Source of the DNA: Halobellus ruber
Lineage (GTDB): Archaea > Halobacteriota > Halobacteria > Halobacteriales > Haloferacaceae
Assembly (NCBI RefSeq): GCF_014212355.1
Contig: NZ_JACKXD010000003.1
Span: 434,001-498,000, forward strand
Reading direction: 5' to 3'
DNA: 64,000 nucleotides
The notes under the pieces are model-generated. The model was not told the DNA's origin and did no database searches. It saw only the letters and a list, made by a program, of their open reading frames with translations. Shown piece by piece: positions 37,142 through 45,238 of this stretch. The stretch's first letter is position 1, and the number at the start of each line of letters is the position of its first letter. A program made the translations under genes and the position numbers.

Positions 37142-37456
37142 ATGGCTACGGAATCGCAGGGCGGCCTCTCCGACCACCTCCGGGGGGTCACGGTCACCAC
37201 GCTCGCCTGCCTCGCCGGGGTGATCGCGGCGCTGGTGTCGGCCCGGTTCGTCGGCACCGGCGTCGAGGACGCCGCCAGCAGACAGTCGCTGCTCATCGTG
37301 GGCGCACTGATCGCCGCGCAGTTGCCGATCCTGCGCGTCATCGGCATCGACGTCTCGGAGTTCGGTGCGAAGGACTACCTCTACGTGGTGTTTATGACGT
37401 TCACGCTGTGGTTCGTCACGTTCGGGGTCCTGTTGACCGAAGGCGTGGCGATCTAA
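37142..37456 (+). CDS. EMC6-like small membrane protein
   Basis: 104 residues with three hydrophobic helices (TLACLAGVIAALVSARFVG, LLIVGALIAAQLPIL, YLYVVFMTFTLWFVTFGVLL). The layout fits the EMC6-like family, related to a subunit of the eukaryotic ER membrane insertase complex. Its stop is 3 nt before the RLI start, so the two are co-transcribed. Confidence 0.75.
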   Translation: MATESQGGLSDHLRGVTVTTLACLAGVIAALVSARFVGTGVEDAASRQSLLIVGALIAAQLPILRVIGIDVSEFGAKDYLYVVFMTFTLWFVTFGVLLTEGVAI

Positions 37457-37459
37457 CGT

Positions 37460-39289
37460 ATGGCCGACGACAGCATCGCGGTCGTCGACCTCGACCGGTG
37501 TCAGCCCGATCGGTGTAACTACGAGTGTGCGAGCTACTGCCCCCCGAACCGGACGGGCCAGGAGTGCATCGTCACCCGCGAGGAGTATTACGACGACGAC
37601 GAGCCGTTCGACGGCGACCCCGATCAGATACGGATCTCCGAGGAGATCTGCCTCGGGGAGTCCTGCGGGATCTGTGTCGAGAAGTGCCCCTTCGACGCGA
37701 TCGAGATAATCAACCTCCCCACCGAACTCGAGGACGATCCGGTCCACCGCTACGGCGAGAACGCGTTTGCGCTCTACGGCCTCCCGATCCCCGAGCCCGG
37801 GACCGTGACCGGGATCCTCGGCCCCAACGGGATCGGGAAGACCACTGCGGTCCGGGCGCTGGCCGACGAGTTGGTCCCGAACCTCGGCGACTACGGAACC
37901 GACCCCGGCTGGGAACGCGTCCTCGACCGCTACCGCGGGACGGAACTCCAGACCTACATCGAGCGGGTCCAGGCGGGGGAGATCACCATCGCACGAAAGC
38001 CCCAGTACGTCGATCAACTCCCCGCGCAGTTCGGCGGAACCACCATCGACCTGCTCGAATCCACCGACGAGCGCGGTGCGCTCGACGATTACATCGACCG
38101 GCTGGGGATCCGGCCGGTCGTCGACCAGCCGCTGGACACCCTCTCCGGCGGGGAGCTCCAGCGGGTCGCGCTGGCGGCCACCCTCGCGCGGGACCGCGAC
38201 TTCTACTTCCTCGATGAGGTGTCGCCGTACCTCGACATCGGCCAGCGCGTCACCGCGGCGCGGCTGATCCGCGAACTCGCCGACGAGGAGGATCGCGCCG
38301 TCCTCGTCGTCGAACACGACCTCGCCATCCTGGATCTGCTCGCGGACTCGCTGCACGTCGCGTACGGCGAACCCGGGGCCTTCGGCGTCATCACGGATCC
38401 GAAGTCGGTCCGGAACGGCATCAACGAGTACCTCACGGGGTATCTCTCCAACGAGAACATGCGGATCCGCCCCGACGAGATCGAGTTCCACGAGCACGCG
38501 CCGCGGGAGACCTCGAAGTCGACGCCGCTCGTCGACTACCCGGCGCTGTCGAAGTCCTACGGCGACGGGGAGTTCTCCTTGGAGGTCGAGTCCGGCACCA
38601 TCTACGAGTCGGAGGTCCTGGGCGTGGTCGGCCCCAACGGGATCGGGAAGTCGACCCTCGCGAAGCTGTTTACCGGAGCGCTGGAGCCCGACGAGGGCGA
38701 CCTCGACTTCCGGCTCGACATCTCGTATAAGCCGCAGTACATCGAGATCGACCAGCCGATGCGCGTCGACGCGTTCCTCTCGTCGATCACGAGCGACGTC
38801 GGCACCTCCTACTGGAACACCGAGATCGCGAAGCCGCTCCAACTCGAACGGATTATGGAGCGGAACCTCGACGATCTCTCGGGCGGGGAGCGCCAGCGGG
38901 TCGCGATCGCGGCCGCCCTCTCCGAGGACGCGGACCTCTACGTGATGGACGAGCCCTCCGCGCACCTCGACGTCGAACAGCGCGTGCAGGCGACGACGGC
39001 CATCCGTCGGTACGCCGAGAACCACGACGAGACGGTGCTCGTGATCGATCACGACATCTATATGATCGACCTGCTGGCCGACCGGCTGATGGTGTTCGAC
39101 GGCAAACCCTCCGAGTACGGGCACGCGGGGGTCCCCCAGGAGATGCGTGCGGGGATGAACGACTTCCTCCGGGATCTGGACATCACCTTCCGCCGGGACG
39201 AGCGGACCAAACGCCCCCGGATCAACAAGCCCGACTCCCAGTTGGACCGCAAACAGAAGAAGCAAGGCGAGTACTACTACGCGCCGTAG
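37460..39289 (+). CDS. Ribosome recycling ATPase RLI (ABCE1)
   Basis: Splits the post-termination ribosome. 609 residues: an N-terminal domain with eight Cys for two 4Fe-4S clusters (CQPDRCNYECASYC and CLGESCGICVEKCPF), then two ABC domains. First: GPNGIGKTTAVRAL, LSGGELQRVALA, YFLDEVSPYLD; second: GPNGIGKSTLAKLF, LSGGERQRVAIA, YVMDEPSAHLD. All motifs are intact. Confidence 0.97.
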   Translation: MADDSIAVVDLDRCQPDRCNYECASYCPPNRTGQECIVTREEYYDDDEPFDGDPDQIRISEEICLGESCGICVEKCPFDAIEIINLPTELEDDPVHRYGENAFALYGLPIPEPGTVTGILGPNGIGKTTAVRALADELVPNLGDYGTDPGWERVLDRYRGTELQTYIERVQAGEITIARKPQYVDQLPAQFGGTTIDLLESTDERGALDDYIDRLGIRPVVDQPLDTLSGGELQRVALAATLARDRDFYFLDEVSPYLDIGQRVTAARLIRELADEEDRAVLVVEHDLAILDLLADSLHVAYGEPGAFGVITDPKSVRNGINEYLTGYLSNENMRIRPDEIEFHEHAPRETSKSTPLVDYPALSKSYGDGEFSLEVESGTIYESEVLGVVGPNGIGKSTLAKLFTGALEPDEGDLDFRLDISYKPQYIEIDQPMRVDAFLSSITSDVGTSYWNTEIAKPLQLERIMERNLDDLSGGERQRVAIAAALSEDADLYVMDEPSAHLDVEQRVQATTAIRRYAENHDETVLVIDHDIYMIDLLADRLMVFDGKPSEYGHAGVPQEMRAGMNDFLRDLDITFRRDERTKRPRINKPDSQLDRKQKKQGEYYYAP

Positions 39290-39583
39290 CGGGATCGGGC
39301 GTTGACGGGGACCCGGGCTGCGACGCGCCGGAGCCGACTGCTGTTCGTCGCCGTCACCGAGCAGCCGCTCGACCGGCGACCGCTCGAACTGGTAGACGCG
39401 GACGTCGGCGAAAAGCAGCAGCGACCCGAACAGCACCCGGAGGCTGCCGACGGCCGTCGCCCACCCCCAGCCGGTGAAGACGCCGAGGAAGTGATGGGAG
39501 ACCCGGGTTGCGACGCCGAGCGCCACGAACAGCGCACCGGCCGGAACGCTCGTTTCCGCGTAGGATGATCCGGTCTGGGTCAT
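39277..39583 (-). CDS. Small membrane protein, possibly frameshifted at its end
   Basis: From the ATG at 39581-39583 the frame has strong G/C third positions and two hydrophobic segments (VPAGALFVALGVATRV, AVGSLRVLFGSLLLFADV) with a basic end (YQFERSPVERLL). This frame has no stop before it runs opposite RLI. In the adjacent frame a coding-like tail (VAARVPVNARSRYGA) ends at 39277. A 1-nt frameshift in about the last quarter would join them. No family recognised. Confidence 0.35.
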
Positions 39584-39704
39584 ACACCTTACGACGAAAT
39601 TACGTTTGATACAACCAACGCTCGGATTGTCGATACTGACAGCCGGCTGACTGATACTGGGGTACTGGCGGGAGGTGGACGGCACCGCTGTGAGGGCTCT
39701 CGGA

Positions 39705-40793
39705 TCACCGCCGCGTCGGCGAGACGATCGACGGGATCCCGTCGCCCCGCGCCTCGATCGCGACGTCGTAGCCGAACGCGGAGACGAGTTCGACGTTAGT
39801 CCGGACGTGATCCGTGACCCGCGGGATCGGGACCGCCCCGCCGGCGATCGCGAGCCACACGACGAGCTGATCTCCGAGGTTGGCGTCGACCGGCGCGTCG
39901 GTCGCTTGCCACCGCTCGACCGCGTCGGCGGCCGTGTCCGCAAGCGACGACGGGGCGTCGGTCGTGTCGCCGTAGGCGACGAAGCCGGCGCGTGGCTCGG
40001 CCCGGCCGCTCGTACTCCCGGGGACCGCCGCGTCGGCGACGACGACCGTGAGCACCGCCCCGGTGGAGTCGGCCTCGACGGACGCGGTCGTCGCTGTGGC
40101 GTTTCCGGCAAGGTCGCGATCCCCGAGCGCCGTCACGGCCGCGTCGGCCAGCCGCCCGGCGGGGTCCCCGTCGGCGACGTCGTCGGCCGCGGCGGCATAG
40201 ACGGCGATCCGGGGGTCGGTCACCGGGGCCCGAACCCCATCGTGCAACCCGAGTTCGATCGGTGCCAGCGACGACGGCCGGAGTCGGAGGTCGAGCCGCC
40301 CCCCGCCGGCGGGGAAGAACCCGCGGCGCTCCACGCTCGCGTCGGCGTCGAGTCCGAACGCCCGGAGCAGCGGCAGCTTGACCCGCCGCAGGTAGTCCGC
40401 CGACGGCGACCACCGTACGTCGGTCCCGCCGGTCACGCGGGCGTGGAGGGGCTCGTCGATCCGCGTCGCAAGCGGGAGCAGGGTGTCGGCGACGAGCGTG
40501 GCGCTGCCCGCGGTCCCGATGTCGACCGCGACCTCGTCGGGGGCGGCCGCGGCGTCGGGGCGGACGACGGGGTCGAACTGGAGCGTCTCCGACCCGACTG
40601 CGGCCCCCTCGACGTCGGCGTCGGTGAGGGCGGCGACCGCCTCGACGCACGCGAGGTGCTGACGCTTCAGCCCGGGGTTCGGCCGGTCGCCGCGGACCCG
40701 CTCCATCCGGAACGGCTCCCCGCCGAGCGCCGAGAGGGAAAGCGCCGTCCGGACCAGTTGGCCGCCGCCGTCGCTGCCGTCGAGGTCGATCAC
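39705..40793 (-). CDS. rtcA: RNA 3'-terminal phosphate cyclase
   Basis: Converts RNA 3'-phosphate ends to 2',3'-cyclic phosphates using ATP via a covalent His-AMP. 362 residues. Start MIDLDGSDGGGQLVRTALSL, GLKRQHLACVEA, VDIGTAGSATLV, and the nucleophilic His in VTDHVRTNVELVSAFG near residue 335. All signature elements are in order. The UspA gene lies upstream on the same strand with a 31-nt gap. Confidence 0.93.
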   Translation of the reverse strand: MIDLDGSDGGGQLVRTALSLSALGGEPFRMERVRGDRPNPGLKRQHLACVEAVAALTDADVEGAAVGSETLQFDPVVRPDAAAAPDEVAVDIGTAGSATLVADTLLPLATRIDEPLHARVTGGTDVRWSPSADYLRRVKLPLLRAFGLDADASVERRGFFPAGGGRLDLRLRPSSLAPIELGLHDGVRAPVTDPRIAVYAAAADDVADGDPAGRLADAAVTALGDRDLAGNATATTASVEADSTGAVLTVVVADAAVPGSTSGRAEPRAGFVAYGDTTDAPSSLADTAADAVERWQATDAPVDANLGDQLVVWLAIAGGAVPIPRVTDHVRTNVELVSAFGYDVAIEARGDGIPSIVSPTRR

Positions 40794-40824
40794 GCGGGGG
40801 TCTCCGGCGCGGCAGTCCGCTGGC

Positions 40825-41268
40825 TCACTTTACGACGGTCACCGGGACGGTGGCGTTCTCCACCAGCCCCTTGGCGACGCTGCCGACCATCCGTTCGACC
40901 TGGCTCGACAGCCCCCGGTGGCCGACGATGATCCCGGTGACGCCCTCGCCCTCGGCGTACTCCGCGATGCTGTCGACGGGGTCGCCGTAGAGCAGTTCCG
41001 TCTCCGCGGACAGCCCGGCGGCCTCCACTTGCGCTCGGGCGTCGGCTAAGACCTCCTCGCCGCGGTTCTCGGCGACCTCGATGTTCTCGGTGTAGATCCG
41101 CTCGCCGACCGCGGCGTTCGTCGGCTCCTCCTCGCCCTCGACGAGGATGCGCGGCTCGACGGCGTAGGCGACGCGCAGGGCGGCGCCGGCCTGCGAGGCG
41201 AACTCGATCGCGTGTTCGAGCGCGTGGGTGCTCGACTCCGAACCGTCGACTGCGACGAGATACTCCAT
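40825..41268 (-). CDS. Universal stress protein (UspA family)
   Basis: 147 residues, one Usp domain. Start MEYLVAVDGSESSTHALEHA, a strand LRVAYAVEP, and the ATP-binding signature G-x2-G-x9-G(S) in GHRGLSSQVERMVGSVAKGL. Probably an ATP-binding member. The ATG at 41266-41268 fits the family; an upstream start does not. Confidence 0.92.
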   Translation of the reverse strand: MEYLVAVDGSESSTHALEHAIEFASQAGAALRVAYAVEPRILVEGEEEPTNAAVGERIYTENIEVAENRGEEVLADARAQVEAAGLSAETELLYGDPVDSIAEYAEGEGVTGIIVGHRGLSSQVERMVGSVAKGLVENATVPVTVVK

Positions 41269-41332
41269 CGGTGGTCGTGCGTACGGTCGGATTCGGGTTA
41301 AGGATTTGTTGCGTCGGTGGCGAGAGGCCGGT

Positions 41333-41854
41333 TCAGTACAGCGACTGGCTGCAGGAGCCACAGAGGTTCTCCTCTTTCACGTCGACCTCGCGGACGGTCG
41401 GGGAGAAGGACATCACGCATTTGCTGTTGTCGCAGTGTTCCAAGCCGAGGGTGTGGCCGATCTCGTGGACCACCTCTTTCCGGACGCGGTCGGCGAACAC
41501 CTCCGACTGGGGTTTGGAGGTGATCCCGCCGTCGGAGGAGGTCTGGAGGCGGTGAGTAGAGATCACGGAGCCGTTCCCGTTGAGGTACGCGAGCCCGAAG
41601 ACGTAGTTGCGCCGGCGGTAATAAAGGTCCTGAGCGGTGATCCCGATGTTCTTCTCGCCCGTTCCGGCCCGGCTCGCCAGCTCGATGAACTGCTCGGCGC
41701 GGTACTGGTTCCGGCTCCGGTCGAACGCGCCGTCGGGGATCGACTGCTCTTCGGCCACCGTGACCTCGCAGTCGTAGACCCCCCGTAGCGCGGCCGACGC
41801 CTCCCGTTTGACCTGTGCCGGGAGATCCCCGATCGGCACGATGTCGACGAGCAT
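41333..41854 (-). CDS. amzA: Archaemetzincin family metalloprotease
   Basis: 173 residues. The extended metzincin zinc motif HEIGHTLGLEHC is followed by the Met-turn (CVMSFSP), and four cysteines (LEHC, NSKCVM, LCGSC) form the family's second zinc site. Start MLVDIVPIGDLPAQVK. Substrate unknown in archaea. Divergent from UPF0146 with 39 nt between, a shared promoter region. Confidence 0.93.
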   Translation of the reverse strand: MLVDIVPIGDLPAQVKREASAALRGVYDCEVTVAEEQSIPDGAFDRSRNQYRAEQFIELASRAGTGEKNIGITAQDLYYRRRNYVFGLAYLNGNGSVISTHRLQTSSDGGITSKPQSEVFADRVRKEVVHEIGHTLGLEHCDNSKCVMSFSPTVREVDVKEENLCGSCSQSLY

Positions 41855-41893
41855 AGGAGGGCTTAAGCAGGGTGGCGTGATAAATATCCCGCC

Positions 41894-42316
41894 GTGGTTA
41901 CGTGCCGTGATACCGCTCTCGTCCGCCGACTTTCGGGGTACGCCTCGGCGGTCGAGATCGGCGTCGGTCGCCGGGCTGAGGTGGTCGCGAGCCTCGCGGA
42001 TGCCGGGGTCGCGGTCACCGCCACGGACGTCGTCGCGGCCGACGAGGTCGAGGTCCCGGCCACCGTATCGTTCGTCCGCGACGATGTCGTCGCGGCCAGC
42101 GAGCGCGACCACCCCGGAGCGACCTACGAGGCTGCCCTCCTGTACGGCCTGAACCTTCCGCCCGAACTCCACCGTCCGGCACGTGACGTGGCCGACGCGG
42201 TCGACGCCGACTTCCTGTTTACGACGCTCGGCGGCGACCCGCCGGCGGTCCCGGCGACGCCGACAGCCCTCCCCGAAGGCGGGACGCTGTACGTCGCCCG
42301 CGGTGACGACCGGTAG
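41894..42316 (+). CDS. UPF0146 family protein
   Basis: 140 residues, GTG start. AVEIGVGRRAEVVASLADAG looks like a Rossmann-type nucleotide or SAM loop, followed by VTATDVV, FVRDDVVAA and LLYGLNLPPEL. The family is conserved in archaea without a known reaction; a methyltransferase-like fold is likely but the catalytic motifs are incomplete. Confidence 0.8.
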   Translation: MVTCRDTALVRRLSGYASAVEIGVGRRAEVVASLADAGVAVTATDVVAADEVEVPATVSFVRDDVVAASERDHPGATYEAALLYGLNLPPELHRPARDVADAVDADFLFTTLGGDPPAVPATPTALPEGGTLYVARGDDR

Positions 42317-42552
42317 GCCATCCGCCCAGGTCCCGTGTACGACACGCCGCTACCGAGGTGCCGGAGGGACTGTATCACCATCAACACGCCGAACCCGACC
42401 CACAACGGGCCGTCGACGGACGGAAACGGCGACCCGCCGAACAGCGACGCGTGGATGACACAGAGCCCGGGTACGATCCCCCAGAGGACGGGGAGGGACC
42501 GAAACGCCCGGCGAAGCGGCGACTCGCTCGTCGTCCTGACGGGAATTTCCAC
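42124..42552 (-). CDS. Small hypothetical membrane protein
   Basis: From a GTG at 42552 the first about 75 codons have good third-position GC and two hydrophobic segments (PVLWGIVPGLCVIHASLF, LWVGFGVLMVIQSLRHL). The frame then continues opposite the 3' end of UPF0146 with no stop, so the real end may be earlier by frameshift. No family recognised. Confidence 0.3.
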   Translation of the reverse strand: MEIPVRTTSESPLRRAFRSLPVLWGIVPGLCVIHASLFGGSPFPSVDGPLWVGFGVLMVIQSLRHLGSGVSYTGPGRMAYRSSPRATYSVPPSGRAVGVAGTAGGSPPSVVNRKSASTASATSRAGRWSSGGRFRPYRRAAS

Positions 42553-42617
42553 GTCAAAAAGCCACTACCCGTCGCGGCGGCTTCGGGCGGGCTGCGGCGT
42601 GCCGAACCCGCCCGTCG

Positions 42618-43070
42618 CTACTCGACGTCGATCCGGTGGGAGCCCTCGTCGTCGGCGGTCCGTTTCGGGAGCGAGACGGTGAGGACGCCGTTGTTGTAGC
42701 TGGCCGTGGCGTCGTTGCTGCGAACCTCGCCGGGGAGCCGGATCGATCGGTGGATCGAGTCGGTGCGGCGCTCCTGGCGGACGTACCGGCCGTCGTCGTC
42801 GCCCCGCTTCGGCGAGACCGTTCCGGTGTCCCGAACGGCGTCGACGGTCAGTTCGCGGTCCGCGACCGCGACGTCGATGTCGGCTTTCTCGAAGCCGGGG
42901 AGGTCGATCACGATCTCGAACGCCTCGGGGTCGTCGCGGAGGTCCACCGCGGTGTTGCGCCGGAACGTCCCCGTGCCGTCGAACTGTCGTGTCATCGCCT
43001 CGAACTGCCGGGACATCCGGTCGAAGAGGGTGTCGGTCTCAACGCCGTCGAAATCGGGAGTACGGGTCAT
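42618..43070 (-). CDS. Hsp20 / alpha-crystallin small heat-shock chaperone
   Basis: 150 residues. Alpha-crystallin domain with AFEIVIDLPGFEKADIDVAV, RELTVDAVRD, RSIRLPGEVRSNDATASYNNG and the GVLTVSLPKR end strand, followed by a short tail. Holds unfolded proteins in soluble form. The ATG at 43068-43070 is preferred to a longer version that lacks similarity. Confidence 0.93.
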   Translation of the reverse strand: MTRTPDFDGVETDTLFDRMSRQFEAMTRQFDGTGTFRRNTAVDLRDDPEAFEIVIDLPGFEKADIDVAVADRELTVDAVRDTGTVSPKRGDDDGRYVRQERRTDSIHRSIRLPGEVRSNDATASYNNGVLTVSLPKRTADDEGSHRIDVE

Positions 43071-43723
43071 CGTGTGATAGTCACCGACAGTACATTCGAC
43101 CTCTGAGAGCTTAAAGCCGCCAGGAGCCGTGATCGCAGGTCGCACGGCGAGGCCGTACTGATGCCCGACTGCGGCGGCGGCGTCGCTGCGGCGTACGGAG
43201 TATGACGTTCGCTTTGTCGTAGTTGGAGGGCGTCACAGCGGACTGTTCGTTCCGACGCAGGAATCGGTCAGGACCCGCTAACTCGATCAACGTCGTCGAA
43301 TCCCGTTCCGAAGTTCACCGTGCTGCGGACGCGGTCGGATCGGCTACTGTCTGAACGTCAAAGAGATCGATGAGACGAGAGCCGACTGACTGCAGGACGC
43401 GAGCGAGCAAGGGCCCGGAGAGCCGGGGGTAACCGCCTCAGTTCCCGTTGTGAGTTCGGTAGCACCGCAACTCTTGACCCGATCTCGTGCTGATACTGTT
43501 GGCTATAACTACGTGAAGATTTTCCACACCCCGGGGTGTCGAAATCCGTCACGCGACTATCGCCGACAGTATGAATGCGGGGGCTGTATGCAACAGACGG
43601 TCGTCGTTCATTTCGCCTCCTCAGCAACGAAATAGCCGTCAGGTGAGCCTGCAGAGGTGTTACCGACCACGGACGTGGAGGCGATCAGAGACGGATCACA
43701 GTCACGCTGTGAGATGATTCCCT
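43071..43723. other. Gene-poor stretch holding a MITE
   Basis: 653 nt between Hsp20 and an RHH regulator with no credible gene. It contains the second copy of the 80-bp inverted-repeat element. Lower G/C on the right side suggests acquired or decaying DNA. No toxin gene is seen next to the RHH gene. Confidence 0.5.
43493..43572. mobile_element. 80-bp palindromic MITE, copy 2 (intergenic)
   Basis: Begins CTG-ATACTGTTGGCTAT and ends ATCGCCGACAGTAT, with a central CACACCCCGGGGTGTCG hairpin. It has the same length and order as the copy at 29458-29537, with substitutions spread throughout. The CTG before the left end is shared by both copies. No transposase is encoded. Confidence 0.75.
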
Positions 43724-44029
43724 CTACTCCTCGGATGCATTGTCGTCATCAGGATCCTTTGCCTGGTTGCGCAGCGTTTTCGAGACGTGAACTGATTCGG
43801 GGTCTTTGGAGTCGAGAAGCTGATTAAGCGTCTCCAGACTGATCCGACCATCGAGATAGAGATCGAATACGTCCCGTTTGAACGCTTCTTGAGACTCAAG
43901 CTCCGTGAGGTGGTCTCGGAGCGCATCGGTCACGATCTCTCCTCGGCTTTTGTCGGTGATCTTGGCGACGACATCGGCCCTCTTGACGAGGTCTTTCGGA
44001 ATCCGGAGATTGATTTTCGTCTTGCTCAT
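43724..44029 (-). CDS. Ribbon-helix-helix (CopG-like) DNA-binding protein, orphan antitoxin candidate
   Basis: 101 residues. N-terminal RHH: KINLRIPKDLVKRADVVAKI and SRGEIVTDALRDHL. The second half, DVFDLYLDGRISLETLNQLL, resembles the short C-terminal helix pair in some haloarchaeal antitoxins. Base composition is clearly lower in G/C than the neighbours, a sign of transfer. No partner toxin gene is adjacent on either side. Confidence 0.75.
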   Translation of the reverse strand: MSKTKINLRIPKDLVKRADVVAKITDKSRGEIVTDALRDHLTELESQEAFKRDVFDLYLDGRISLETLNQLLDSKDPESVHVSKTLRNQAKDPDDDNASEE

Positions 44030-44151
44030 TACTCAAGTGTATCTGAGGTCTACGTATACGATCTTTGTCCGTTTGACTGTGTCGCTCTACTCGGATCCGT
44101 TTGATAACACCCTCGTAATCGGGAAGGACGGTATGAAAGTTCCGGGAGCAT

Positions 44152-44335
44152 CCGCGAGCGAACGAGGCGAGCGAGCGGGTCACCGACGAACGGCCGAAGT
44201 CACCGTGAGCCGAGGGGGACGGGGGCACCGGAGAGCTTGCTCTTCCGAAGGCCGTGAGTCGGGGTTTTTGATCCGCCGTGGGGCGCAAACGCCCCACGAG
44301 CTTCACTCCGCTGAGTGAAACGGATTTTTTCTGGG
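44152..44335. repeat. Haloarchaeal intergenic repeat, copy 2
   Basis: Starts CCGCGAGCGAACGAGGCGAG then CGAGCGGGTCAC and CGACGAACGGCCG, close to the copy at 36155. It ends with two GC hairpins (GGGGCG-CAAA-CGCCCC at 44281-44294) and a T-run at 44325-44331. It occupies the gap upstream of the RHH gene and downstream of pheA. Confidence 0.55.
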
Positions 44336-44386
44336 GGGTCGGGGCCACACGGAGTACGGCCGAGAACCTCGGATAAAAGGGTGGTT

Positions 44387-45193
44387 CTAGTAGAGCACGT
44401 GCCGCTTGTCGTACGATCCCAGCCGCTTCACCCACCCGTCCGCAGCGATCGTCTCGATGTCGTCGAGCGCCGCCTGCGCGCGGTCCTCGTAGAGCCCCGC
44501 CTCGAAGTCGATGTGGAAGAGGTAATCGCCCAGCCGGTTTCCGCTCGGTCGGGACTCGATCCGCGAGAGGTTGATGTCGCGGTCGGCGAACGCCTCGAGC
44601 AGTTCCAAGAGGAGTCCGGGGTAGTTGGCGTTCGGGTAGACCACCACGGTGGACTTGCCGCCGCCGGCCGACCGCGCGGAGACCGGCGCGACGACGAAGA
44701 AACGCGTGGCGTTCGAGGAGCGGTCCTGGATGTCCTCGGCGACGACGGTGAGGTCGCCGGCGGCGTTGTCGGGGTGACCGATCCCGGCGACCGTGGGGTC
44801 CTCGCGGGCGCGTTCGACCCCCGCGGCGGTGCTCGTGACGGCTTCGAGGTCGTGGTCGGGGTACTCGCGTTCGATGTAGGCGCGGCACTGCGCCAGCGCC
44901 TGGGAGTGGGAGGCGATCGTCTCGAAGTTCGGCGACTGCGCTAAAAGCGCGTGGCGGATCGGGGTGATGACCTCCTGAGTGACCGCGATCTCGGCGTCGG
45001 CGATGGCGTCGAGGGTCTCGGTGACGCTCCCCTCGATGCTGTTTTCGATCGGGACGACGCCGCGTTCGTGCTCCCCGGAGTCGACCGCGGCGACGATGGC
45101 CGACACCGACTCCCGGAAGACGACGTCGTCGTCGACCGCCCGGGCGGCTCTGTGGGAGTACGTCCCTGCGGGGCCCAGCGTGACTACCTGCAT
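44387..45193 (-). CDS. pheA: Prephenate dehydratase
   Basis: Turns prephenate into phenylpyruvate for phenylalanine synthesis. 268 residues: start TLGPAGTYSHRAARA, PIENSIEGSVTETLD, the essential Thr-Arg-Phe in SSNATRFFVVAP, then a C-terminal ACT domain with the Phe-binding elements PGLLLELLEAF and INLSRIESRP for feedback inhibition. No chorismate mutase domain is fused. Confidence 0.95.
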   Translation of the reverse strand: MQVVTLGPAGTYSHRAARAVDDDVVFRESVSAIVAAVDSGEHERGVVPIENSIEGSVTETLDAIADAEIAVTQEVITPIRHALLAQSPNFETIASHSQALAQCRAYIEREYPDHDLEAVTSTAAGVERAREDPTVAGIGHPDNAAGDLTVVAEDIQDRSSNATRFFVVAPVSARSAGGGKSTVVVYPNANYPGLLLELLEAFADRDINLSRIESRPSGNRLGDYLFHIDFEAGLYEDRAQAALDDIETIAADGWVKRLGSYDKRHVLY

Positions 45194-45238
45194 AGCGCGG
45201 TCTACTGCCGGGGATCCTAAAAGCCCTCGGTGCCCCGA

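Noticed and set aside
37013-40111. Long minus-strand open frame over RLI
   Set aside because: It runs opposite a gene with complete ABC and iron-sulfur motifs; only the small membrane-protein segment near 39.5 kb looks coding.
42618-43145. Longer Hsp20 with 25 extra N-terminal residues
   Set aside because: The extra part has no similarity to small heat-shock proteins and the ATG at 43070 gives the normal start.
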